Assembly: GCA_965214475.1 (NCBI GenBank)
Contig: OZ243953.1
Coordinates: 3,224,001-3,288,000, forward strand
Source of the DNA: SIRX01 sp965214475
GTDB lineage: Bacteria > Actinomycetota > Rubrobacteria > Rubrobacterales > Rubrobacteraceae
Length of the DNA stretch: 64,000 bases
Reading direction: 5' to 3'
Positions 43,186 through 51,944 of the stretch are shown piece after piece (within the stretch, counting starts at the first letter, position 1; every line of letters starts with the position of its first letter). Under the pieces are notes generated by a model, which saw only the letters and a list, made by a program, of their open reading frames with translations, was not told where the DNA came from and searched no databases. Position numbers and translations under genes: made by a program.

Positions 43186-45489
43186 ATGACGGGTAAGCAG
43201 GAGGATCGGGGCTCGGCGATAGAGCGCGTGCTGGATGTGCTCGCAGTGGCCGGCGGTCCTGACAACAGGGGAGAATGCGTGGCCTACTGTCCGGCCCACG
43301 ACGACAGGAAGACGCCCAACCTGCGTGTCCGGGAGGCCGAGGACGGAGGCGTCCTCTTGCATTGCTTCGCGGGGTGCGATCAGGGAGAGGTTCTCTCCGC
43401 CCTCGAGGAACGAGGTATCCGCCGGCGAGACCTCTTCCCCCAGAACGGTAGTGTGGGGGAGGGGGGTGACCTCCCTCCGAAATCGCGTGCAATCGTGCAA
43501 CCCTACCCAGAATCTGGCGGAGATACGGGCAAAAAAGCGTTGCATACCCCACTGCAACCCTCTGCAACCGTGCAACGCTCCTGCACCCTCGAAGAGTACG
43601 CTGAGGTAAAAGCTCTGCCGATAGATTTCCTGCGACAGCTTGGACTTTCCACCATCAGCTATCTCGGCAGCAAGGCTGTGCGGATGCCATACCTGAAAGA
43701 AGACGGCACGGAGGGTGCAGCGCGCCTCCGCATCTCCTTGGAGAAAGGACCGAAAGGCGATGACCGTTTCCGCTGGCGCAAAGGCTCCAGGCCTACCCTC
43801 TACGGTCTCTGGCGCCTGGACCGTACCAGGGAAGCCGGATACGCCGTTCTAGTCGAGGGTGAGAGCGACTGCCACACACTCTGGCACCGCGGCATCGAGG
43901 CCCTCGGCATCCCCGGCGCAGCCAACTGGAAAGAGGAGTGGTCTGAATACTTGGACGGCATCGAGAAAGTCTACGCCATCGTGGAGCCCGACGACGGCGG
44001 CCGGAGCTTTGAAGAAAAGCTGTCCGTCTCCTCTATCCGGGACCGGCTGCACCTGGTCAGACTCGAAGACGCAAAAGACGCCTCCGAGCTCCACCTCCGG
44101 GACCCGGATCGCTTCAAAGAGAACCTGCGCGTAGCATTCAAGCGCGCGAGGCGCTGGACTGACACTGCAAAAGAGGAAGCGGAGAGCCGCACCCGGGAGG
44201 CGTGGGAGCAGTGCAAAGATCTCGCTTGTGAGAGCCGTATCCTCGACCGTTTCGCCGCCGAGCTCGGGCGCTCAGGCCTCGCCGGTGAGAGCCGAGCCGC
44301 GAAGCTACTCTATCTGGCGCTCACATCTCGCCTGTTGGAGAAGATCGTGAGCGTCGCCGTCAAGGGACCATCTTCCGGTGGAAAGACCTACCTCGTCGAA
44401 AGGGTACTCTCCTACTTCCCCGAGTCAGCCTACTATGCCCTCACCGCCATGAGCGAGCGCACCCTCGCCTACTCCGAGGAGCCAATAAAACACCGCTTCC
44501 TCGTGATCTACGAGGCAGAGGGAATGTCTGGAGACTTCGCCACCTATCTCATACGCTCCCTGCTCTCCGAAGGCCGGGTACGCTACGAGACCGTCGAGAG
44601 CACCAAGGAGGGCATCCGTCCCCGACTTATCGAGCGAGAGGGACCAACCGGCCTGATCGTCACAACCACCGCCGTCAGGCTCCACCCTGAAAACGAGACC
44701 CGGATGCTCTCCTTGACCGTCACCGACACCCAGGACCAGACCAGGGGCGTGCTCAAAGCTCTGGCAAAAGGAAAGACTCAGAAGACCGACCTCACGCCTT
44801 GGCTCGCCCTGCAGGAGTGGTTGGAGAGCGCCGAACATCGCGTCAACATCCCATATGCTGAGGATCTCGCCGAGCTTATCCCCCCTGTGGCCGTAAGGCT
44901 CCGCCGTGACTTCGGAGCAGTTCTCAACCTCATCCGTGCCCACACTGTACTTCACCAGGCCGGTCGCGAGCGGGACACGGACGGTAACATCGTCGCCTCC
45001 CTGGACGACTACGAGGCCGTCCGCGAACTCGTCGCCGACCTCGTCTCCGAGGGCATAGACGCCACCGTCTCGAAGACAGTACGGGAGGTCCTCAACGCAG
45101 TGAGTAGACTGTGCGAAGACTCGGAAGGAGAGCCCATCTCCATAGCAGAGGTCGCCAAAGAGCTTGGCCTCGACAAGTCCGCCGCCTCTCGACGGGTTCG
45201 CAGTGCTACTGAGCAGGGCTACCTCAAGAACCTCGAAGACCGCCGCGGCAAGCCCGCCCGACTCGTCCTCGGAGACCCGCTCCCAGAAGATCTCCGCATA
45301 CTGCCCGTTACCGAAGAGTTGCACTGTTGCACAACCGATGCAAACGGGCATTGCAACGGTTCGGGTGGCGAAAGCCCTATAGATAAGGCGCTTTCACCTG
45401 ACCGTTGCAGTGTTGCCGACGAAAACGGGGGGAGGGAGACCCCCCTCCCCGCCCCTGACAAAAACGGACGGGTGGAGTTTTTGCTATGA
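43186..45489 (+). CDS. primase-helicase-type replication protein
   Basis: 767 residues. A CHC2-like zinc finger (C35, H38, C60, C64) comes first, then a TOPRIM domain (VEGESD at 223-228, EPDDGG at 267-272), a P-loop ATPase domain (GPSSGGKT at 394-401) and a C-terminal winged helix (AEVAKELGLDKSAASRRVRSA). This matches the replication proteins of phage-related and integrative elements. Two clusters of TGCAAC repeats lie within the gene, one in the linker after the zinc finger and one near the end, so the origin may be inside it. Confidence 0.85.
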   Translation: MTGKQEDRGSAIERVLDVLAVAGGPDNRGECVAYCPAHDDRKTPNLRVREAEDGGVLLHCFAGCDQGEVLSALEERGIRRRDLFPQNGSVGEGGDLPPKSRAIVQPYPESGGDTGKKALHTPLQPSATVQRSCTLEEYAEVKALPIDFLRQLGLSTISYLGSKAVRMPYLKEDGTEGAARLRISLEKGPKGDDRFRWRKGSRPTLYGLWRLDRTREAGYAVLVEGESDCHTLWHRGIEALGIPGAANWKEEWSEYLDGIEKVYAIVEPDDGGRSFEEKLSVSSIRDRLHLVRLEDAKDASELHLRDPDRFKENLRVAFKRARRWTDTAKEEAESRTREAWEQCKDLACESRILDRFAAELGRSGLAGESRAAKLLYLALTSRLLEKIVSVAVKGPSSGGKTYLVERVLSYFPESAYYALTAMSERTLAYSEEPIKHRFLVIYEAEGMSGDFATYLIRSLLSEGRVRYETVESTKEGIRPRLIEREGPTGLIVTTTAVRLHPENETRMLSLTVTDTQDQTRGVLKALAKGKTQKTDLTPWLALQEWLESAEHRVNIPYAEDLAELIPPVAVRLRRDFGAVLNLIRAHTVLHQAGRERDTDGNIVASLDDYEAVRELVADLVSEGIDATVSKTVREVLNAVSRLCEDSEGEPISIAEVAKELGLDKSAASRRVRSATEQGYLKNLEDRRGKPARLVLGDPLPEDLRILPVTEELHCCTTDANGHCNGSGGESPIDKALSPDRCSVADENGGRETPLPAPDKNGRVEFLL
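43488..43576 (+). repeat. TGCAAC iteron-like cluster 1
   Basis: TGCAAT/TGCAAC at 43488, 43496, 43553, 43563 and 43571, plus one inverted copy (GTTGCA) at 43539. Neighbours are 8 to 10 bases apart, close to one helical turn. It lies in the low-conservation linker of the primase gene. Confidence 0.5.
45318..45417 (+). repeat. TGCAAC iteron-like cluster 2
   Basis: GTTGCACT directly followed by GTTGCACA (45318 and 45326), TGCAAA at 45339, TGCAAC at 45352, then GTTGCAGT followed by GTTGCC (45404 and 45412). The 8-base tandem unit is seen twice. Located in the 3' end of the primase gene. Confidence 0.5.
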
Positions 45490-45869
45490 CCGCCGCAGCA
45501 CAAACGAACGAGGTGCGGACAAAGAGCGCTGGCGCTTTGCTGGAGGAGCTGCGCCAGCGGGATGTTCACCTTAAAGCTGAGGGTCTCATGCTGTGCGTGA
45601 ATGCCCCGGAGAAGGCCTTAACCGACGAGCTGCGCCACACGCTTCGCGAGAACAAGCGAGCCCTGATCCGTCACCTTGAACGCGAGCGCAAAAGACTTGA
45701 AGAAGCTAACCGCCGGGGCCTCGTCATAAAGTGGAGCAGAGAGCCCGGCTACATCTCTCTCCACGACCCGACAACCGGCGAGTGGCACGAGGTCCTCTCC
45801 TCCGAATGTCCATCCTGGATTCTGGAGGATGCGAAGGCGCACCGCCGCCGGGGAAGGAGCGAAGCGTGA
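45486..45869 (+). CDS. TubC-N-like docking-domain protein
   Basis: 127 residues. Residues 15-65 (ALLEELRQRDVHLKAEG, then APEKALTDELRHTLRENK) match the TubC N-terminal docking fold, known from NRPS complexes and also common on mobile elements next to replication genes. The rest (GYISLHDPTTGEWHE) is unassigned. The ATG overlaps the primase stop by four bases, so it likely works with that protein. Confidence 0.65.
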   Translation: MTAAAQTNEVRTKSAGALLEELRQRDVHLKAEGLMLCVNAPEKALTDELRHTLRENKRALIRHLERERKRLEEANRRGLVIKWSREPGYISLHDPTTGEWHEVLSSECPSWILEDAKAHRRRGRSEA

Positions 45870-46141
45870 GCAGCTACCGGGAGATGTATCGTCGCCGTGA
45901 GCAGGCCCGCGCCCTCTACCTGGAGCTGCGCGCCCTGGGCCTCGAAGTCCGCGCCGAGGACGACACGAACGGGTCAGCGAACTACAGGATCGTGGTCGGA
46001 GGTTTGAGTTCACTTTCTCCGGTACACGCCGACCGCCTGATGCGGCGGGTCGAGGATAACGAGCTCGGGCTTGCGAAGGTCCTCTTGGAGAGATGGAATC
46101 CCGACCTCCACGCCGTCCGTACCGAAGGACGTCTTTCGTGA
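45866..46141 (+). CDS. hypothetical protein
   Basis: 91 residues from the GTG at 45866, which overlaps the previous stop (GTGA); a longer in-frame extension upstream would run through the previous gene. The N-terminal helix is rich in Arg and Glu (YREMYRRREQARALYLELRALG). Likely a small partner of the two genes upstream. No family recognised. Confidence 0.65.
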   Translation: MSSYREMYRRREQARALYLELRALGLEVRAEDDTNGSANYRIVVGGLSSLSPVHADRLMRRVEDNELGLAKVLLERWNPDLHAVRTEGRLS

Positions 46142-46244
46142 AAGTTGGAGAGGTACGAGGGAACGAAATCGTGTGTGAGAATCCCTATATAAGAAAGAAA
46201 CTCACGCACACAGAAGGCGGAAGAGAAGAAGACGAAGGAAGCGC

Positions 46245-46874
46245 TTGGACTTCGACACTACAAACAACGGCAATGGTAGCGAGCGAAGACCTCGCCGCAG
46301 CCTGCCCGATTTCTCTACCGGAAGTGGTGGGTCCGGTGGTGGAGGGTTCTTCGGAACTACCAGCACGGAGGATAGGACTTCGGAGATCGAGTCGGAGTCC
46401 GAAGATTTCAGGATACCGGCCGGCTCAAGGAAGGCAGCGCTCGTGCATCTCTCCGTAGAAGCCTGGCGCAAAGGTGAGCTTGATCCCAAGGAGCTCGGTG
46501 AAGTACGCGGCCGGGATGTTGACGAAGCTGGACTCCAGCGCGCCCTTTACCGATCCTCTATGGGCGAGATAGAGCACGTACTGTGTCCCGCCGTAAATGG
46601 TCGCCGTGTAGTAGTAGAGGGACACCTGGCAGGCTCTGCCCGCACAGCCCTCGAACGTATGTGCGTAGAGGTGGAAGAGCTTCATATGGAAGACGAGAAA
46701 CACTATATAGACATGACCCCGGTTATCTTCGTCTTCGCCGCGGTGGCTATGGCCGTCCGCTACGTCTCCCTCGGCCTAGATGACCAGAGCCTCTACATTC
46801 TTGCGGGCATAGGTTTCGCCCTGATGTACGGGCTTCGTCCCTTCTTCTTCAAGATGCAGCGCCCCAGGGAGTAG
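46245..46874 (+). CDS. hypothetical protein with C-terminal membrane segments
   Basis: 209 residues. The N terminus is polar and low-complexity (Gly/Ser-rich, about residues 20-55), the middle looks folded, and two hydrophobic helices (about 160-176 and 183-200) end the protein. TTG start with AAGGA upstream. No family recognised. The 103 bases upstream contain CTATATAAG, a possible promoter element. Confidence 0.6.
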   Translation: MDFDTTNNGNGSERRPRRSLPDFSTGSGGSGGGGFFGTTSTEDRTSEIESESEDFRIPAGSRKAALVHLSVEAWRKGELDPKELGEVRGRDVDEAGLQRALYRSSMGEIEHVLCPAVNGRRVVVEGHLAGSARTALERMCVEVEELHMEDEKHYIDMTPVIFVFAAVAMAVRYVSLGLDDQSLYILAGIGFALMYGLRPFFFKMQRPRE

Positions 46875-46889
46875 CAAGGGACTTTATCC

Positions 46890-47900
46890 TTGAAGGTAGC
46901 GACACACCTCATCTTCGCTGAGTGCTGCGGTTTTGCCACTTCAGCAATCTTCGGTGTCCACTACGAAACTCCATCAGTGCTGATCGCTGCTGCTACCTCT
47001 GTCCTTCCGGATGCCGACTACCCCAAGAGCTGGCTCGGCTACCAGCTCGGCTCTATTTCCGAAGAGCTTCACCGCTTCTTCGGACACAGGAGCTTCTTGC
47101 ACAGCTTCTTGGCACTGGTGCTCGTCACGGTGATCCTGGGGTTGCCTTTGTGGTGGATCTTCGGCCGTCCGGCTCCTATGGTCGCAGTATTCGTAGGCTA
47201 CGGGAGCCATTTGCTTGCCGACATGATGACCTTGGGTGGTGTCCAACTCTTGTGGCCCTCCAGAGCAATAGCAGTCTTTCCCGGTAGAGACGAGTACCGG
47301 GTAGTCAGCGGGGGCAACTCCGAGCGCGCCTTCGTCATAGTAGCTCTCATCCTCGCCCTGCTCTTCTACCCGGTCTCAAGGGTGGGCTTCGACGGCTTGA
47401 TCTACCGTCTCGGAGGAGAAGACGATGTCTACGGCAGGGTGACAGAGACAATAGACGGAGATACCGTAAAGGTAGAAGTCTATAGCCAGGTGCAACCAAT
47501 TCGTCTCATAGGAGTAGACACACCAGAGACCGTAGCCCCGGACAAACCCGTAGGCTGCTATGGCAAGAAAGCCAGCTCCTACACAGAAGAGATCCTCTAC
47601 GAGCGCCAGACCAACGAGGAGGGAGAAGTCGTGCGCGAAGGCCGGCTCGTGAAGCTGGAGATCCCGCGCATAGGAGACTCAGAAGACGCTTACGGAAGGA
47701 CTCTCGCTTACATCTACCTGGACACCAACAAAGATGGTGCGTACGAACATCTCTACAACGACGACCTCATAGAGCTAGGGCTCGCCAGGACCACGGACTT
47801 CTCTCACGCCCATCGCCGTGAGTTCGAGCGGCTGCAGGACGAGGCCAAAGAGCGCGGCACAGGTTTGTGGAGTGCCTGTCCCCGAACAGATAACTCCTAA
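46890..47900 (+). CDS. YdjM-type membrane domain fused to a staphylococcal-type nuclease
   Basis: 336 residues. The N-terminal half matches the DUF457/YdjM family: membrane helices with H6, PDAD (40-43), H61, GHRSFLH (65-71) and HLLAD (107-111), thought to be metal-dependent. From residue 178 an SNase domain follows with ETIDGDTVKV, RLIGVDTPE (R205, D210, E213, matching R35, D40, E43 of the Staphylococcus enzyme) and YGRTLAY (R270, matching R87). All nuclease residues are kept. The hydrophobic stretch at about 147-163 places the nuclease next to the membrane. TTG start. Role unknown; an anti-invader nuclease is plausible. Confidence 0.8.
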   Translation: MKVATHLIFAECCGFATSAIFGVHYETPSVLIAAATSVLPDADYPKSWLGYQLGSISEELHRFFGHRSFLHSFLALVLVTVILGLPLWWIFGRPAPMVAVFVGYGSHLLADMMTLGGVQLLWPSRAIAVFPGRDEYRVVSGGNSERAFVIVALILALLFYPVSRVGFDGLIYRLGGEDDVYGRVTETIDGDTVKVEVYSQVQPIRLIGVDTPETVAPDKPVGCYGKKASSYTEEILYERQTNEEGEVVREGRLVKLEIPRIGDSEDAYGRTLAYIYLDTNKDGAYEHLYNDDLIELGLARTTDFSHAHRREFERLQDEAKERGTGLWSACPRTDNS

Positions 47901-47968
47901 CGGCATGGGCGCTGCGGAGAGCCTTGTACGGCGGTGCCTGATCGCAACTACTGGACTTCCGCAGGATA

Positions 47969-48203
47969 CCCGCACACCCACCTTCCAGGCGGCCCTATGC
48001 CGCCCCTCCGGGGTTGCCGGGCTTCGCCCGCAACCTGGCAGAAACCGGGCTGTGCTCCCGTTGAGTGCAAAGTAGATTCCGGGGCTCCCTGGACGGCCCG
48101 CAGACGCCTCCGTTTCTCTCCGGCGTCCCCGGTCCTCTGCCAGCGGCTACAGAGGCCGAGGCGTTGCAAGGGCGCAGAGCCGCCTTGACAGTCGGCACCC
48201 CGC
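47969..48203 (+). repeat. left copy of a ~235-bp structured direct repeat
   Basis: Matches 57536-57772 in the same orientation, starting CCCGCACACCCACCT and ending at GTCGGCACC. Hairpins are obvious: GGCGGC-CCTAT-GCCGCC, CGGGC-TTC-GCCCG, and GACGCC with GGCGTC. A segment of about 30 bases in the middle differs completely between the copies, although each version can form its own stem. No open frame is convincing. It occupies most of the 479-base gene-free stretch from 47901 to 48379. Confidence 0.8.
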
Positions 48204-48300
48204 TCAACTCCCACCCGATATCCACTCTCCACTTCGTTTTGGATCTATTATGACTTACCGTTTCTGGTGCCGGTTGTCTCCATCGCTATGGCTATCGAGT

Positions 48301-48317
48301 ACCCGGACAGTTCGGGT
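48301..48317 (+). promoter_or_regulatory. hairpin upstream of the restriction-methyltransferase gene
   Basis: ACCCGGACAGTTCGGGT forms a 7-bp stem (one G-T pair) with a CAG loop, 62 bases before the gene start. It could be an operator controlling the restriction operon. Nothing else is recognisable between 48204 and 48379 apart from a possible TTGACG at 48328. Confidence 0.35.
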
Positions 48318-48379
48318 TAGTGGTAAATTGACGATCATTGGTAGGGTAGGCGCTCGCATGAGTATTTTGGGAGGTGGCA

Positions 48380-51300
48380 ATGACGGCGCTCGAAGATTAT
48401 CTTCGCAGTCTGAGTGAGGATTATCATACTGGCGAGGCGGTTGCGGAAACCGCTGGGTACGGTGCTTTGCAGAACTTACTCAACTTGGCCGGTGAAGCTT
48501 TGTCTCCTCGGATTAGAACTGTAATCAACACTAAGAACCGCGGAGCGGGCATACCAGATGGGGGACTATTCACCGCGTGTCAATTCGAGAAACGCGAATC
48601 TGCACCCCTCCCTGGGCAACTCCCCGAGCGGGGGGCTGTTGAGGTAAAAGCGCTGGGCGATGAAGTGCGTGAGACGGCGGCCAGTGAGCAGGTTGCTCGT
48701 TACCTAGAGTTGTATGGGCAGGTTCTCGTCACAAACTACCGGGAGTTTTTGCTGGTGGAGCGTGATTCCGCTGGGCAAACTGTGGAGGTGGATTCCTATT
48801 CTCTCGCGGACTCGCGTGACGAGTTCTTGCAGGCTGCACAGTCTTACAGGAGTACTGCTACAGAACATGCGCGTAAGCTGGATATCTTTCTCAAGCGCAC
48901 AATGCTACGTAGTGCTCCCCTATTCCGTCCAAGGGATCTAGCATGGTTCATGGCTTCCTACGCGCAGGAGGCTCTCGAAATACTCGATAAGGGAGATCTG
49001 CCGGAGCTTGCCGAGATCCGTACCACGCTGGAGCGCGCGCTTGGGGTGGACTTCGAAGGTGAGAGCGGCGAACATTTCTTCCGCTCGACGCTCGTACAAA
49101 CACTTTTCTACGGTGTGTTCTCCGCCTGGGTGCTATGGAGTAATCAGAGATCCCACACTAGTAGCGACCGCTTCGATTGGCGTACAGCCATGTACATAAT
49201 GAACGTGCCGATGATTCGTGCCCTTTTCGAGCAACTTGCGATACCTTCCAGGGTCGAAGGACTGGGACTAATGAAAACCCTCGACCGGGCTGGCGAAACG
49301 CTGAACCGGGTAGACCGGCAGATTTTCTTCGAGAACTTTGACGAGGATGGAGCGGTTCAGTATTTCTACGAGCCGTTTCTCGAAGCGTTCGATCCGGAAG
49401 TCAGAAAGCAGTTCGGTGTGTGGTACACGCCGCGAGAGGTCGTTCGCTATATGGTGGAGCGTGTGGATACCGCTTTGCGTGAAGAGCTTGGCCTCGCCGA
49501 CGGCCTAGCTGACGAAAGCGTCTACATCCTCGATCCTTGTACCGGAACGGGTTCTTACCTGGTTGAGGTGTTGCGGAGGATCCGTCGCACCCTTGAGGAC
49601 AGAGGCGAAGGTTCACTCGCAGCCTATAACCTCAAGCGAGCGGCGACTGAACGAGTATTCGGGTTCGAGATTCTAGCCGCTCCTTTCGTAATAGCCCATC
49701 TCCAACTCGGAATGTTCTTGCAAGAGGCAGGTACGCCGCTGTCCGATGACCGAAGCGAACGAGCAGCAGTTTATCTGACTAATGCCCTGACCGGATGGAG
49801 TGGTTCCAAAGACGAATCACCACTCCCTATAGAGTCTTTCCAACGTGAGCGACGCGCAGCAGGAGAGGTCAAGCTAAACAGGCCGATTCTCGTTGTTCTC
49901 GGGAACCCCCCATACGACGGATTCGCCGGCATAGCAGCCGAAGAGGAGCGCGACCTCTCGGAGGCGTACAGCACCACGGAACGCGCTCCAGAACCGCGAG
50001 GCCCGGGACGGAACGATCTTTACGTCCGGTTCTTCAGGATGGCGGAGCGGCAGATCGTCGAGGGGACCGGACGCGGGATCGTTTGCTTTATCTCCAACTC
50101 CTCTTGGCTTGAGCACCTCGCGTTCCCCGGCATGCGCGAACGCTACTTGAAGGTCTTCGATGATATCCAAATAGACAACTTAAACGGTGATCGTTACCGT
50201 ACTGGAAAACGCACCCCAGACGGGGAAAATGACCCGAGCATCTTCTCCACAAGAGAGAACCCCGAGGGCATACAGGTCGGCACGGCCATTTCTTTGCTGG
50301 TCCGCAAGGAGCCGCACGAAAGTGCGGAGACCGTCCGGTTCCGCAATCTCTGGGGAACGCAAAAGCGCGAGGAACTCGCCGCTGACGCCGAACGCTCCTC
50401 TGAGAGCTTGGTCGCTCTGTACGAAGAGCAGACTCCGCCTCTGGAACTCGGGTTGCCGTTTGCACCTTTGCGAGCTCAGGTCGAGTACCCGTCGTGGAAG
50501 AAGTTGCCAGACCTATTTCGGGAATCGTATTCTGGAGTTCAGACAAAACGTGATGCTGTAGTCGTTGATTTCGATCGAGAAGTGCTAGAGCAGCGTATGA
50601 GACATTACTTTGATCCTGATACGAGCAATGAGGAGATCAAAGGTGCTTACCCACGCGCGATGGAAAGTACGGCTAGATTTGATGCAAAGTTGACTCGCGA
50701 TAGACTCACAAAACGTGGCTTTTTGCCAAAGTACATCAGGAGATATTGTTACAGACCGTTTGATCTAAGGTGGGTATATTGGGAACCTGAAACAAGACTA
50801 CTCGGGGAAAAGTCTCCAAGCTATTTCCCGCAAGTCTTTGACAAGAATCCTTTCCTCTTTACCACAGGACGAGTTAGAAAGAGCGTGGCAGAGCCGGCGC
50901 TTTCGACGTATCGGCTGTGCGACCTCAACTACATGGATAGTGGGGCGAGAGGCTTCCCGCTCTACGTTCACCCAGAGAAGAGAGATATCTCAGACGAAGG
51001 AAACCTGGACGAACCTATCCCGAACCTCACCAAGGCAGCCTCTGCTTATCTTGCGTCCGTGGAAGCGACGCCGGAAGACCTTTTCTACCATTGCCTCGCG
51101 GTAATGCACTCTCTGTCATATAGGTGGGAAAATAATGACTCTCTCCGGCTCGACTGGCCTCGAATACCGCTTCCTAAAGAACGTGAGACGTTGGTTGTCT
51201 CTGCTGAACTTGGTAAGAAAATTTCCACGCTCCTAGACGTAGAGAGCAAGGTGGATGGTGTTACGACTGGAAGCGTGCGCGACGAGTTGAGGCCGATAGG

Positions 51301-51799
51301 GCAACTCGTCCGAGAAGACGGTGGACAGATCGACCCGAACGCGGGACATCTGCGCGTAACGGCGAGTTGGGGCTACAGGCAGAAAAGTAGCCAAGCGATC
51401 ATGGCTGGGCAGGGAAGGTTCGTAGAGCGCGAGTACAAGCCGGTCGAGAAAGATGCTCTGCTTCGTGGGGCTGAGGCGTTAGGGTTGTCCGAGGAGCAAG
51501 TGTTTGCCCGCCTTGGGGAGACTACGTTCGATATCTATATGAACGACGGTACGTACTGGGAGAACGTACCGGACAAGGTGTGGCGATATACGCTGGGCGG
51601 CTATCCGGTGATCAAGAAATGGCTCTCGTACCGCGAAGAAGAGGTGCTAGGTCGTTCCCTCTCAGTCATTGAGGCCCTTGAGGTTTCGAGCATGGCGAAG
51701 CGTATCGCTGCTCTGCTGCTTCTTGAGGAAGACCTTGACGAGAGCTACCGCCGTGCTGAAGAATCGGCCCGCCCTGATCCAGAAACAGATGGAAATTGA
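48380..51799 (+). CDS. single-chain restriction endonuclease-adenine methyltransferase
   Basis: 1139 residues from the ATG at 48380 (GGGAGG upstream). A PD-(D/E)XK core lies at the N terminus (IPDGG with D60, EVK at 88-90). A helical region (about 140-340) precedes a gamma-class N6-adenine methyltransferase: GVWYTPREVVRYMVE (346-360), motif I DPCTGTGSY (385-393) and motif IV NPPY (509-512). The C-terminal 500 residues would hold target recognition. No helicase motifs are seen, so it fits type IIG-like enzymes that cut and methylate with one chain. Cargo between the two direct repeats, followed by mcrBC-like genes. Confidence 0.85.
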   Translation: MTALEDYLRSLSEDYHTGEAVAETAGYGALQNLLNLAGEALSPRIRTVINTKNRGAGIPDGGLFTACQFEKRESAPLPGQLPERGAVEVKALGDEVRETAASEQVARYLELYGQVLVTNYREFLLVERDSAGQTVEVDSYSLADSRDEFLQAAQSYRSTATEHARKLDIFLKRTMLRSAPLFRPRDLAWFMASYAQEALEILDKGDLPELAEIRTTLERALGVDFEGESGEHFFRSTLVQTLFYGVFSAWVLWSNQRSHTSSDRFDWRTAMYIMNVPMIRALFEQLAIPSRVEGLGLMKTLDRAGETLNRVDRQIFFENFDEDGAVQYFYEPFLEAFDPEVRKQFGVWYTPREVVRYMVERVDTALREELGLADGLADESVYILDPCTGTGSYLVEVLRRIRRTLEDRGEGSLAAYNLKRAATERVFGFEILAAPFVIAHLQLGMFLQEAGTPLSDDRSERAAVYLTNALTGWSGSKDESPLPIESFQRERRAAGEVKLNRPILVVLGNPPYDGFAGIAAEEERDLSEAYSTTERAPEPRGPGRNDLYVRFFRMAERQIVEGTGRGIVCFISNSSWLEHLAFPGMRERYLKVFDDIQIDNLNGDRYRTGKRTPDGENDPSIFSTRENPEGIQVGTAISLLVRKEPHESAETVRFRNLWGTQKREELAADAERSSESLVALYEEQTPPLELGLPFAPLRAQVEYPSWKKLPDLFRESYSGVQTKRDAVVVDFDREVLEQRMRHYFDPDTSNEEIKGAYPRAMESTARFDAKLTRDRLTKRGFLPKYIRRYCYRPFDLRWVYWEPETRLLGEKSPSYFPQVFDKNPFLFTTGRVRKSVAEPALSTYRLCDLNYMDSGARGFPLYVHPEKRDISDEGNLDEPIPNLTKAASAYLASVEATPEDLFYHCLAVMHSLSYRWENNDSLRLDWPRIPLPKERETLVVSAELGKKISTLLDVESKVDGVTTGSVRDELRPIGQLVREDGGQIDPNAGHLRVTASWGYRQKSSQAIMAGQGRFVEREYKPVEKDALLRGAEALGLSEEQVFARLGETTFDIYMNDGTYWENVPDKVWRYTLGGYPVIKKWLSYREEEVLGRSLSVIEALEVSSMAKRIAALLLLEEDLDESYRRAEESARPDPETDGN

Positions 51800-51944
51800 G
51801 TAGCATAGCCTCATCCGGCCACTCAATCGGAGTCATGCACCTCGTAGAGATCCGGCAGCAGGCTGGAGATCTAGGAATAAAAGGAAACAGAACTCCACGC
51901 CATTTTGCGGCGGGTCCGTAGCATCGTAAGCGAGGAGGGTCCAG

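Noticed and set aside
46093..46458. Open frame of 121 codons overlapping the membrane-protein gene
   Set aside because: Its composition is irregular, with no motif; it overlaps a better frame starting at 46245.
47948..48232. Minus-strand frames shared by both long repeats
   Set aside because: The shared peptide is interrupted by the hypervariable segment and lacks a proper start in either copy; RNA structure explains the conservation better.
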